Part shown: in pieces, positions 1 through 10,499 of the stretch
Layout: the number at the start of each line of letters is the position of its first letter
Numbering within the stretch: the stretch's first letter is position 1
From: Cladosporium sp. IMV 00045
Lineage: Eukaryota > Ascomycota > Dothideomycetes > Cladosporiales > Cladosporiaceae
Assembly: GCA_001931905.2 (NCBI GenBank)
Contig: MSJI02000030.1
Coordinates: 1-27,862, forward strand
DNA length: 27,862 bases
Reading direction: 5' to 3'
Notes under the pieces: generated by a model
Seen by the model: only the letters and a program-made list of their open reading frames with translations
What the model was told of the DNA's origin: nothing
Databases searched by the model: none
Translations under genes and position numbers: made by a program

Positions 1-3
1 CGA

Positions 4-1519
4 TCACGGGCTAACACATGCCACCATGAGCCGCTCATAATCGCCGCTCGTGTCGCTCGCGATCCTCTGCGCCAGCTCGCGCTTGTAGAAGTGTCTGTAG
101 GCAGCCTTGCACTGCTGCAGACGGTCGCGGTTCCAGTGGACGGCGACGATGCGTCGTACCAGCGCCACGTCTTTGGTGCCCATGCCGGCCATGGCGGCTT
201 CGATGAGGTCGGCGTCATGCTTGGCGGGGTCCACGGCGCGGCGAACCATGTAGAGTAGGGCATTTTCCATGTGGCCGGAGAATTCTTTGCGGATGCATTC
301 TTCTAGGCTGCGTTGGTAGCGGCTGTGGTAGGCTTGGGCGATGGCGCGGAGTTGCGCCGTGCTCTTCGACGAGATGATGGAGCAAAATTGAATTTCGTCG
401 GTTCCCATTTGGCCTGTAGCTGTTGGTTAGCAAATGCACAAACGAAAATCAGACTACTCGTGATCCAACATACCCTCAGTCGCCTTGTACAGCTCATTCA
501 CATCCATATCGATCTGCTGGGGATTGACAGGTGCAGATTCCTCAGCGCGGCGTGCAGCAAGGACCATAACATAGAGACGTTCGGTCTTGCCACTGAGGTC
601 GCCCTTGAGGTCATTTTCTAGCGAGCGGTTGTAGACATGCTGGTAATGTCTCTTGATGGCATTGATGTCTGCGTTAGACCTGCACAAGAGCACTTCGTCG
701 AGTTGATCTTCCTTGGTACCAATGCCACTAATTCCATCGCGGAGAACGTGGCAGTCCTGCTCCAGTGGACCTCTGATGATTGCCTCAAGGCCCTCACGGA
801 AATAGCCAGATGTTTCAGAGTGAACGTCTTTCATCAGGTCACGCTTGTGGTTTCTCGTAAATGCAGCTTTTACGCTGTTGATCTCAAGCGGTCCCATAGG
901 AGCCAGAATTTGGATGAGAGCCTTTTCATCAGTACCAAAACCTTTCATGGCTTTTCGTAGTCCATCGGCTTGAGGGCCCATATCCATGTTTGACATTTGA
1001 CCGGGCACGTATCCAGGACTCGGGTGGGCTGGTGGCCCAAAACTCTGTTGAGGAGGCTGCTGATATTGTCCGTGATGGCCTGGGGGAGGTGCGCCGTACT
1101 GACCTCCAGGAGGACCGGGAGGAGGACCGCCAAACTGACCCGGTGGAGCTCCATGAGGTGGTCCTCCAAATTGACCCGGGGGAGGTCCTGGTGGTGCGCC
1201 GTATCCGCCGTATTGTTGCTGTTGGCCGGGAGGAGGTCCAGGCGGCGCACCGTAGCCACCTTGCGGGTGCTGCCCTGGAGGAGGTCCGTACCCATAGCCT
1301 TGCTGTTGGGCTGCGAACGTGATTGATTAGCATGAGCTTCGCATGTGCAGTTTCGCATTTGAAGCACTCACGAGGAGGCTGACCGTAGCCTTGTTGGTGA
1401 TGAGCTATAGACACAATCAGCTGACAACGCTCCTGCTTATGCCACCAGGCATTGGACTACTGACGAGGAGGTTGACCATATCCGCCCTGCGGGGGGCCGC
1501 CACCATAGTAGCCTGACAT
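4..1519 (-). CDS. Annexin, four repeats, Pro/Gly/Tyr/Gln-rich N-terminus
   Basis: Calcium-dependent phospholipid-binding protein that acts at membranes. Exons I derive: complement of 1465-1519, 1372-1404, 474-1310 and 4-413, all introns in phase 1, giving 444 residues with stop TGA at 4-6. Intron borders are GTCAGT/TAG, GTGAGT/CAG and GTATGT/CAG. Residues 1 to about 140 are a low-complexity GYG/PPG/Q-rich region like the tails of annexins A7/A11 and the fungal annexin group. The core from about residue 145 to 444 holds four annexin repeats: KGFGTDEKALIQ opens repeat 1, SGIGTKEDQL repeat 2, EGQMGTDEIQF repeat 3 (split by the last intron) and AGMGTKDVALV repeat 4. Each keeps the G-x-G-T or close type of calcium loop. 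Core length of about 300 residues is normal for the family. The start was chosen because MSGYYGGG opens directly into the tail and the upstream frame has no similarity. Exon boundaries are inferred from splice signals and continuous frame. Confidence 0.95.
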
Positions 1520-3123
1520 GATTCGATAAATGAGACGCGTTGATGCCTTCGGGCAGCCTTGTCGGGGCGTAGGAAATGAGGGCAAGGACGGTACTTGTTT
1601 ATTTAGGTGGATGTAGGACAAGCAGGGCTGTGTATATTTAAGCGCAGCTGAAGCTGAGGATATCATTCACTCCATCCTTCCTGCCTGGCACGGCGGGGTT
1701 GATGAGGTAGATTTGGTGCTGCTAAGGCCACTAGCCTCGCTTGCCGTCTTGTCAGACTTCACAAACGGCTTGAACCCATTATTTCATGTCCATCGTGACG
1801 CAAACGCTTGATGGGCGTACTGACGTGCAACGGACATGTCGTCGCCTTGCTTCTTTGCTCGCAGTGATGAATCACATGGTAGTCGTGCAGTCAAACAGAA
1901 CAGTTCACAGCCTTGCAGCGCCTTGCACAGACGTGTTTGGGGCTCCATTCACGCTAGTCAGCACTGCCACGCTGGAGAGTCACACAGCCCTATTCTTGAG
2001 GCTGAGCGATGGCGACACCGATGGCGACTCATGGACTCGTTGATAGGAGGTATCAGCGTCCTTCGTTTGGCAATGCTGGAATGCTGTGCTGGAATACTGT
2101 CTCCGGCAGCATCCACCTTGCTTCCTGCAAAGGTGGCACTGGTGGTCACATATACATGTATCGAAGATCGCATGAAATCACAGCCCATGCGATTCAATGG
2201 CAGCCTGGGACATGTCGGCAAGGATGCCTTGCGACGGCTACCTGCCTCGTGCGACCTTGGAGAATTCCAACATGAAGAAAAGTCATCCGCGTCGTAGACA
2301 ATGCAATGGAAACACCCGTTGTTCTTGAAATGATCCCAAGCATTTGACGCGATATCGTCTCCATATTCAGCTCGGACGCTGACTCTGACTAGACACGCAC
2401 CAGTGACTCCACGGACACTTTCTTTGCAGATCGACCGCACGTTTGATACCGAGATACGTCAGAGGCTGTACCCTCATTCCTCCTCCTCGTCTCCAGGCAA
2501 ATCCGGTACATTGTGCATCTACATGCACGTTTCCAGCTCCGAGGCGAGGCGTCTGCATGATTCTCCTGAATCACGGCTTGCATGTGCCTGAAGCAGTGCT
2601 GTCTACATGCGAATGCCCTCATGCGGTCGCCATTCGCCCCAATGCGAACTGCTTGGGGTCACTTCTGAATGGTACAACTTTGCCTGAACGCAAAAATCAT
2701 GTGATCTCCATGAAGCTTGCCATGTGGCTCCATATTACTTAGTAATCGCGAATCATCGTCGCATTCCGACATCATCATTGCCTCCTTCACACACCGGTGA
2801 TGGGCCTGTGATCTGCGCACAGCTCACACCGCGTCTTTACTTATGTTATATAGATAACCCCAGTGTCAGCCAAACTTAAGCTTCTTCGACTGAAACTTGA
2901 CATACACCTAGTCCCACTTGGCAATCATCCTTTGGTAATCCCAGACATACCACTTTTCTAGCATCAGTCTGGCAAATTCGATTGCTAAGCAATCTGTCAC
3001 GAGCTTCACAAGAACTCGTAAGCCGTCCTTCTCCGTTTCAGTGACACGCAAAACTTACGGTTGTAGAATCAATACGAAAGCTTGTTTGATATCGAAGACA
3101 AGCTCAAGCGGGTCTTGATAACC
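1520..3123. other. Intergenic region, shared 5' flank of annexin and the Pro-rich gene
   Basis: Divergent promoter region of about 1.6 kb between the annexin (minus) and the Pro/Arg/Ser-rich gene (plus). Several open frames of 60-160 codons occur on both strands but they overlap each other, mostly lack an ATG and resemble no family I know. An A/T-rich stretch near 1631-1640 lies about 115 nt upstream of the annexin ATG and could serve as a TATA-like element. I see no repeat, RNA gene or mobile element. Confidence 0.5.
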
Positions 3124-3753
3124 ATGTCGTCCTATCCAGCGAATCCTGGGCAATACGAGCCCCCACAGCCTATGCCATCACGACCAGAAAGCAATCGAGC
3201 CCGCACAAACAGCTCGATTGCAGGGAGATACCGCCCACGAACTTACTCTGATGCTCCACCCACTCAACCCGATCCGTCCCTCTTAGGACCACATCAACAG
3301 CCATATCCGCCACAGCAACCACCATACCCACAACAAGGCATCTACGCTCCAGGATCAGCTCCGATACCTATGCCACAAGCCGAGCCCAGATACCCCAACC
3401 CACCACTCGGCACCTCATCTCGCCACAGCAGCTACACGCAGACTCGCCCGCCCATAGACGAAGACTACGGCCGTCGACCGAGCTACTCGAGCCAGCACTC
3501 CCGTCGCTCGCACGAGAGTCGCCACTCGCGTGACAGCCATGTGTCACGCGAGAGCCGTCTGTCACGGGACAGTAAACGCTCACGGCACTCGAAGCACTCG
3601 GCCGATGATGAAAGATACGAGAGGAGACCTCACGGCGCCAAGTCGAAGAATTCTGAGCATCCTAAGCGCACGAATGAGCGGCCGACTATGGTGGACTCGC
3701 TTTTTTCGATGTTCGATTTGTTCAAGAGTGCCCTTGGTCCGCGAGACAAGTGA
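3124..3753 (+). CDS. Unrecognised Pro-rich and Arg/Ser/His-rich protein
   Basis: Single-exon frame of 209 residues; I do not recognise the family. The frame is open further upstream but only to a TTG, so I start at the ATG at 3124 (context AACCATGTC). Residues 1 to about 100 are rich in Pro, Gln and Tyr, with QQPYPPQQPPYPQQ near the middle. Residues from about 110 to 175 are dense in RS, HSR and SRxSR units (for example RRSHESRHSRDSHVSRESR), resembling an RS domain of SR-type proteins but without an RRM. The C-terminus switches to a short hydrophobic, probably amphipathic helix (VDSLFSMFDLFKSALG). Such composition suggests disorder and phosphorylation, possibly RNA or membrane contact, but no function can be assigned. 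It lies 850 bp upstream of the NLR in the same direction with no sign of co-transcription. Compositional coherence over the full frame supports it as a real gene. Confidence 0.6.
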   Translation: MSSYPANPGQYEPPQPMPSRPESNRARTNSSIAGRYRPRTYSDAPPTQPDPSLLGPHQQPYPPQQPPYPQQGIYAPGSAPIPMPQAEPRYPNPPLGTSSRHSSYTQTRPPIDEDYGRRPSYSSQHSRRSHESRHSRDSHVSRESRLSRDSKRSRHSKHSADDERYERRPHGAKSKNSEHPKRTNERPTMVDSLFSMFDLFKSALGPRDK

Positions 3754-4602
3754 TGCACTATGTTGCAGGCTGTCCGGATGAGACATCTCTTCTGTCGTTT
3801 GTCTTTCATTCTTTCTTCAGTTATGTCCAAAACGCTGGTGGGATGTGGCGATTGCAATTTTTGGCGTTCTAACGATACCCACGGCTGCGCTGTAAGCCTT
3901 GGAATCCAGTTTCTTTTGAGCAGACATCTGGATAAATCATGATAGAATATGAATTATGACTTTCAGCTGTTACGGCTTATCCCACACGTCGCTCACAAAA
4001 TGAATGAATTTGCTCAATTGTGGTGAGAGAGAGAGGGTGTTCGATTCGAGTGGAGGGTACAGTGGTCTCAACGTCATGACTTGATTGGTCAGATGGAAGC
4101 GCTTTGGCAACGACAGGCTGTGAAGCTATCTCGAGATGGACGGGACACCGGTTCTCCAGCATAATTACTCCCAGGCCACTCAAATCTCCGCCGAATCCCT
4201 AAGCACGCATTTTTTTTTTTGGGAAGTCAATGAGCGCTGCAAAGCATTCAGGATAGAGTGTTTATACGAGCGGCACGGGTGCGCCGCACTCAGCGAGAAC
4301 ATCAGATAGTCAACGCCACTGCATCGACGAGAACATGTCTCGAGGGCTCGACCATTACTTGAAGTGTACATGCTAAAATAAGACATGCAACTTGGCTGCA
4401 GCCAATGGTGTCGAGACACAACTTCAGCTGCAAGCCACATGCTGTGAGGCCGCTACGCAAGGCGACGAGATCAGCTCACAGGCTTGCGCGGTGTTCTCTT
4501 GGTCTGGAGCACTGGATCGCATCTCTCCTCCTCTGACAATATATCTACGTATCAAATTTCAGCATCCGCGATATTTTGCATGCTAACGACACTACGAAGA
4601 AC
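3754..4602. other. Intergenic region upstream of the NLR gene
   Basis: About 850 bp of flank between two plus-strand genes. It contains a short GA microsatellite near 4025-4035 and a run of 11 T at 4210-4220. An AATATAT stretch near 4538-4544 lies about 60 nt before the NLR ATG. Open frames here are short and unconvincing; nothing else is visible. Confidence 0.5.
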
Positions 4603-7600
4603 ATGTCGCTTTTCGAAAAGCTCAAGCGCAAAAGCGCACGCGACAAGCCCCCAAAGCCGCCCAGCGGTTCAAATATGGAATTCGGAGCTACTGATAACTC
4701 ACTGGATGCAAGAAAGCCCAGCGGAAGTCAACCATTACCAAGCGAGCCTCGGGTGGTAGAGCGCTATGGCATCTGTGTGGTGACAGAGCCTGAAGGAGGA
4801 AGCTCTTGTGGCGTGGATGTGGTCTGCGTACACGGTCTCATGGGTCATCCCTACGACACTTGGTTGAGCAAGACTGATGGATTTTACTGGCCCGCACATG
4901 TGATGAACGAGATTCTAAACGCCCGAGTGATGACTTTCGGATACGATGCAGATCCCAAAAGCTTTCTGGGACAAGTCAGCCAAAACAGGCTGGGCGATCA
5001 TGCCAGGTCTCTTCTGCAAGATCTTGCTAGGGAGCGCAGTTTGCCAGCCGTCAAGCACCGTCCAATCCTATTCGTGGCACATAGTCTTGGAGGCCTCGTG
5101 GTGAAGAAAGCTCTATCTGACGCAGAGTACTACTCAGACGCCTCCAAACATCTCAAAGCCGTGGCCGCCGACACCCGAGGGGTCGTTTTCTTAGGCACAC
5201 CTCACGCAGGTTCGGGTCTTGCAGCGCTCCCGGAAATCGCGAGTCGATTCTTGCGCGGAGTCAATGCCAACCAAGATCTCCTCCGGACATTGAAAGTGAA
5301 CTCGGAAATGCTGGGTGAGACCACAATAGCCTTTGGTCAGCTGCTGGAAAGGCGCAAAGAAAGCCAGCAGCCTTTGTACATCCAACCTTTTGTTGAGGAG
5401 CTTCCCATACCAAGCATTGGGGTCGTTGTACCCGCAGCATCTGCATCCATGGCTGGGTACTTGAGCGAAACCATACACGCCGATCACATGGTTAGTAGAT
5501 TTTTGATCATGTCATATTCAGCTCTGACAAATTCGCAGGCAATGACGAAATTCTCATCTAGGCGCGATCAGAACTACAAAAAGGTCATTTCCACCATGGA
5601 GAGATGGTTGCGAGATATGGAAGGTGTTGCATTTGATATGGAAGGTTAGGAAGCTTCTTCTCGTACGTGATCATTACAAATGCTCATGAGCGCTGTAGCG
5701 TGCCTGAAAAGTCTACACTTCCCCGAAATGAAAAGACATGACGATCCTCCGAAACTTGCTCACACTGGAACCTTTGGATGGATATTCGAAGAATCGTTGG
5801 GGTTTGAAGACTGGCTTCGTAGTTCAGAAGGCCTATACTGGATCCAAGGATATCCGGGCTCCGGCAAGTCCACTATGATTGGATACATCCTTTGTGACAA
5901 ACGCTTGAAGGCCATTCTCGCTAGTGCGATTCCAGTTTCTACTGCTGGGATGAAAGTCGTGGTCGCGCTAGCCTCACATTACTTCCAAGTGAATGACAAT
6001 CCACTGGCTCGTTCTGTCGAAGGCATGCTTAGGTCTCTCATTTGGAACTTGGCGCAGCAGTTGCCGTCTGCTGCTGTGGGAGTGCTAATACAGCGCTTCG
6101 TATCCATTTCAAAGACAGCCAAAGATTGTTGGACACGAAAAGAGCTTAGGGCAGCGTTGAAAGAGATGATTGAAAACTGTCCAAAGGGAAATACCGCTAT
6201 CGCCTTGTTCATCGACGGCCTCGATGAGCATGACGGTAGAGATGTAGACATTGCTGACTACATTCGAGAGTTGGCGTTCGAGTTGCCCAATAATGTCCGC
6301 ATCTGCCTCGCAAGCCGGCCCTACCCTGATTTCAACGCTGAGTTCCGTGAGGCGAAAGGATTCAAGATGCACGAACGCATTTCCGGAGACATCTCGCACT
6401 ACGTGGACGATCGAATGAAGGAATATGCAAGATTGAAGAAGAGTGAGCACCAAGCCGCAAGACTGTCTGCTGAGATCAAGACGAGGGCTCAAGGCTCATT
6501 CCTATGGGTCAAACTCGCCTGCAACGAACTGCGAAAGGACTGGAGGTCTTATAGGCGTTTTGAAGTTCTCTTGGCAACCCTACAAAAACTTCCGAAAGAG
6601 CTAGAGCCCTTTTATCAACGCATATACAGACATCTTGAGGGGCGCGAAAAGGAAGAATGGCTCAGCATCCTCAGTTTGGTCCGAAGCGCCAAACGACCAC
6701 TCACCCCCCAGGAAGTCATATTTGCTCTGGATGACGAGCACAATGCAAGCAAGCTTCAGGTTGCCAATGAAGGTGGATGGGAATTTCTGGATGATCAAAC
6801 GTTCTTTGGTGAAGATTGGCTCAGCCTCAAGACGTTGGATTCTTATTTTGGTGATCGGACCCGAAAGAAGGAATTGCTCATTTTTAACCTAATGATGAGA
6901 GACGAGGTCAGCCGTCAACCCCGCAAGATCAGACACGACGCTCTCCTTCATGACACAATTCGATACAGGTTCGAGGAAGCCCAAGAGAGAATCGAGCTTG
7001 CTGGACGAGGCTTCCTGATAGCAGATCGACATTCAGTCCGCGTGTCACACGAAACTATGCACTCGTTCGTATCAAAGATTTTCGAAGACCAACAACAAAA
7101 AGCATACCGCCGAGGAGACGAACAGTTATTCACTGCAAGCGCCTTGTGTTGGAGAGCACGCATACATCGCAACAAAATGCTGGCTTCAGAACATTCATCA
7201 GACCCTACTTTTCTCGACCCAAGATTCGAATACTCCCGGTTAGCGCTCGGTCCATCTCGTTACGCAATGTCTGACACGATGTTGCAGTATTTCCAAGAAG
7301 TTGTCGTGCCTCATCATGTTTTCCAAGAGTACCTTCTTCTAGAGAGTCTCTTGGGTGAGTGGTGGGAGAGCTCCGACGCAGTGGCCCACCATGCCAGAAA
7401 GCTGGAGGTTTCTTATTTCATCAACAACGAATCCAATATCCCGGTACTCTTTGCTCCGTCACTCGTCTTATGGCTGGAACACGAGGTTCGACTGAAACAC
7501 GAGTTTCGCGACCCCTATGGACACCGGTTTGATGGAGCAAAGAAACATATTCTGGAACTGGGGATTCCAGGAGAACAATCAACGCCGCAATCAGTGTTGC

Positions 7601-8871
7601 TCAAATTTCTCATTCACACAGGGTGTAATACTGCTGCTTCTCTCGTTGATCATTCTGTGTTGGCGGAAAAGTCGGAATCAATCTCAAGAACAACGATCGA
7701 CGTCAATCAGTCAGAGGGGTATTTGCTTCTCTTGGCTGCTGATAGAAACGACACTACATTGCTGACAAGCTTGTCAAACGCCGGAGCGAAGACAGGCAAA
7801 GAATTGCCGCTTGCTTCCAGCGCCATTCATCATGCCATTCTTTGTGAGCATGCAGATTTCGCCGAACGCTTTGTGCATTTACTACACGAAGGTAGATTTG
7901 AGGCTTTGAGCACGAGCGAATCACAGACAGCATTATGTCTTGATCCGCGGGTCCTCCGTCTACATCTCAAACAGATAGGATTTTCCTATTCCTGCTGGGA
8001 GAGGATGAAACCCTCTTCCTACTGGGAGAGGATGAAACAGTTCGGATGTTCGAAAATCGCAGAGGACAGTATTGATCCATTGGCACTCGCCTGCTTCAAT
8101 GGGCAGGTAGCGATGATCGATGTGCTGCTGAAGTTTTACCCTGAATGTGAGGGCCTCTTGGGCTCCGGGTCTTCTGCCCTTGTGGTAGCCGCGTCTTGTG
8201 GTGACATGAACACCTTGAGGCGAGTTCTTAGTCATCTTCCAAGCGAGCCAGCTACCGGCGAAAGTACGCACAGTCAGGGAAGACCGAGTCCTAATAACCA
8301 GGAACACGAAGATCGGTATCTTGCCTTGCTAGCGGCTGTCGACCAAGGTCACGGAGATCTAGTCGACGAGCTACTGAAGGCAGGTATCACACCACAAGAT
8401 CCCGGCAACTCTAAGACAAATTACCGGATACCTGTCGGACCGGGTGACCTATCACTTACGCCTTTACACCTAGCAATCTCTCATTTACGAGAGTGGGATA
8501 CAACCACCTCAAGACACATCATCCAATCTCTTGCTACGAGCGGAGCAAAGCTCTTTGCCCAAGTCCAGGATGTCTTACCGAAGTTGATCGACCTTGGCAT
8601 ACTGCACGCAGATGAGTACGACTGGATCATGGCACTTTTCCCTGATTATGAGCCTGGTCCCCTCGACTCGGTTCGAGGATTTGAAGAGGAAGCGCAAAGC
8701 TCATTGAATGCAGAGTACCTTTACGATGGTTTTGACTCTGACGAAGCAGATGGCATTTCTGCCTTTGGAAGCTCACAAGGTTCAGACGAGCAAGACGGAG
8801 GTTCCGGTGATGATTTTTTGAGTGCAAAGGAGTCTTTCAGTGGAGCGGAAGATGCTGTTAGCGACGAGTGA
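4603..8871 (+). CDS. NLR-type STAND protein: SesB-like alpha/beta-hydrolase, NACHT, ankyrin-like repeats
   Basis: Exons I derive: 4603-5490, 5539-5644 and 5699-8871, giving 1388 residues (1381 if the earlier donor after 5623 is used). The hydrolase domain (about 60-320) has VHGLMG at 76-81, the nucleophile elbow AHSLGG with Ser161, FLGTPHAGSG, and HADHM at 292-296 with the likely catalytic His; this is the SesB-like family found in fungal NLRs. After the conserved linker CLKSLHFPEM comes NACHT: Walker A GYPGSGKST at 382-390, Walker B ALFIDGLDE at about 500-508, and ASRP at about 536-539, followed by a winged-helix-like segment. The C-terminal part has degenerate ankyrin-like repeats (such as TPLHLAISHL) and an acidic, Ser-rich tail. 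Fungal NLRs of this plan are held to act in non-self recognition and regulated cell death. The start at 4603 is the first ATG; the frame upstream only reaches a TTG. The in-frame TAG at 5647-5649 falls inside the second intron, so the gene appears intact. Confidence 0.9.
7989..8042 (+). repeat. 27-nt tandem duplication inside the NLR ankyrin region
   Basis: Two adjacent copies of a 27-nt unit starting TTCCT(G/A)CTGGGAGAGGATG encode the near-duplicate nonapeptides containing CWERMK and YWERMK. The copies differ at only a few positions, so the duplication is young relative to the rest of the ankyrin region, and it is frame-preserving. Confidence 0.9.
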
Positions 8872-9658
8872 TCAGTGTAGACGTGTCCCTGCAAATACCA
8901 TATGAATGACTCCACAATATTGATATCTTAGGGTTTCTTCATAGCCTGACTGCAGCAATGATGCCAACATTGGCACCGTCTCCACTTGCGGACAATGCTC
9001 GCGTGTCACGGATTTTTCTGTTCGTGCAGGTGTAGATGAGAAGAACAACCCACGTGCCTGCCAAGTAGTGAGGATCCGAGGCTTTGAACTCCCGAAACCC
9101 CAATTATTGCATGGCGAGCATGGATGATAGACGTTGACGGCGGCCCACGGGGAATGCCTCCGATGTCTTGTGGGTCTGGTGGGTTTGGAGTCGTCTGAAT
9201 GGGGTGCTTGGCGGACAGGGGTGTTGTTCTGTGGGAAGGGTTTGACGGTGATATTGGTTTTGCGGGTGGTCGGTTGGTTCGGTTACCTCGTTGGTGGGTG
9301 AGGGTTGGGATGGGGTATCTGATGGGGTGGTGTGTCAGGCGAGGTTTTGAAGTGGAGAGGGGGAGATGTCATCGTACTGCTGTTTTGATTACAGGACTTA
9401 CGGAGGAACAGTCCTACTTCTGCAGTTCCATCATCATCATTCGAATCATTTTCGAAGTGACATCCAATGGCGGGAAGTTATCTTGCTTCCCTAATGGCTT
9501 TGGTTTATGTGCCAATACGAACATCGCCCGATGATCAAACATGTTCATAGAGCAAAAGATGAGATATATACGCCGGATCTATACATCTATTGAAACTCGG
9601 AAGACGTCTTCTACTGGCAGTTCCGACTACGAATGGATCGAACGCACCCAAAGATAAC
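8872..9658. other. Convergent intergenic region between NLR and esterase, G-rich
   Basis: About 790 bp between two 3' ends. The stretch 9140-9370 is strongly G-skewed on the plus strand, with many GGG and GGGG runs, including a canonical four-run G-quadruplex motif at 9296-9315. An open frame at 9199-9534 follows from this skew and resembles no protein I know. No gene is supported here. Confidence 0.55.
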
Positions 9659-10499
9659 TCAAAGCACAGCACTCAAGCCTTCAAACCACACAGCAGCCAT
9701 CTTCTCATACCCCTGATCGTTGGGGTGAAGAGCATCATCCAGATCAGTATCAGGATCAAGAGCACTGCCCATATCAACGACGCTGAGTTTGTCATTAGCC
9801 TGCTCATCGACAACACCTGAGAATTCAAAGTCAGCTCCATGATCTCAACCGGACTCTCAGCCAAACCTTTGCTCAGAAAGGACCATCCCATACCTTGCAC
9901 CCTTTCATTGAAAAACTCAATGTGCTCCTGCGTATCCTGCGCCGCGCTCGGCACAATCTTCGCCACCAACACCTTCGCCTCCGGCCACAGCCCCGTAACC
10001 GTCTCGATCAATTCCCCAAGTCTGACATGCGCTTCCTCCCAGCCATACGTAGTGGCGTCGTTGGTGCCTGCGTGCAGCAGGACAACGTCGGCTTCGACAC
10101 CAGCGCTTGAGGCGTCCGTGGCTGCGCCCGAGATTTGCTCGATCGTCCAGCCGATGCGCCCTTCGTTGTCGTTGTCGTCCATGCTGCCGCTTTGGATCGT
10201 GCCAGTATAGTCGATCGTGGCGCCTGCGGTGGTGAGGGAGTCGAGGAGGGAGGCGCGGTAGGCGTTTCCTGTTGTGCTGCCCATGCCGTACTTTTTTGGG
10301 GGAAAATATGGGTTAGTGGGTTGACAGATTGGGGGTAGGGTTGACGTCGTGGCGTTCTTACGGTGATGCTGTCGCCCAAAGGCAGGATGCGGAGGTTTTG
10401 ACCTTCCAGCGTCGATTGGCGTTTTGTCATGGAAGTAGTAGGAGCCGCGAGCGCTGAGGCTGCGGAGCCTAGAGCGAGGAGGTTCTGGATGAGACGCAT
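9659..10499 (-). CDS. Secreted SGNH/GDSL esterase (CE3-like acetyl esterase)
   Basis: Predicted extracellular carboxyl esterase, probably deacetylating plant or fungal cell-wall polysaccharide. Exons: complement of 10362-10499, 9894-10290 and 9659-9816, giving 230 residues. Intron 1 (71 nt) begins GTAAGA, has branch CTAAC and ends AAG, a less common acceptor but the only one that restores GDSIT-YGMGS. Intron 2 (77 nt) is GTATGG/CAG with branch CTGAC; splicing it restores the catalytic C-terminus, which is otherwise lost by frameshift. Residues 1-20 form a signal peptide, followed by TKR at about 25-27, a likely Kex2 site. SGNH blocks: GDSIT with Ser44, GRIGWTI with Gly93, HAGTND with Asn123, and DDALHPND with Asp206 and His209. 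Length and block order match CE3-like fungal enzymes. The acyl substrate cannot be told from sequence. Confidence 0.92.

Noticed and set aside
929..1414. Arg/Ser-rich and other alternative frames over the annexin tail
   Set aside because: Shadow frames of the GYG/PPG repeat DNA; the annexin frame with spliced microexons explains the region.
1958..2440. 160-codon minus frame in the annexin upstream region
   Set aside because: No motif, no plausible start, and overlapped by plus-strand frames of similar length.
4025..4055. TTCGATTCGAG sequence recalling a tRNA T-arm box
   Set aside because: No matching A-box, acceptor stem or cloverleaf can be drawn around it.
5647..5649. In-frame stop separating the hydrolase and NACHT parts, suggesting a pseudogene or two genes
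   Set aside because: The stop lies in a well-formed intron (donor after 5644 or 5623, acceptor 5697-5698); splicing joins the parts with the family-typical linker CLKSLHFPEM.
9199..9534. 111-codon frame in the G-rich region
   Set aside because: Its Gly/Trp/Val composition follows from G-skew and no domain is visible.
9673..9816. Hydrophobic C-terminal tail of the esterase frame, resembling a membrane anchor
   Set aside because: It is the wrong frame after an unspliced intron; the spliced frame gives the catalytic DDALHPND and a normal end.
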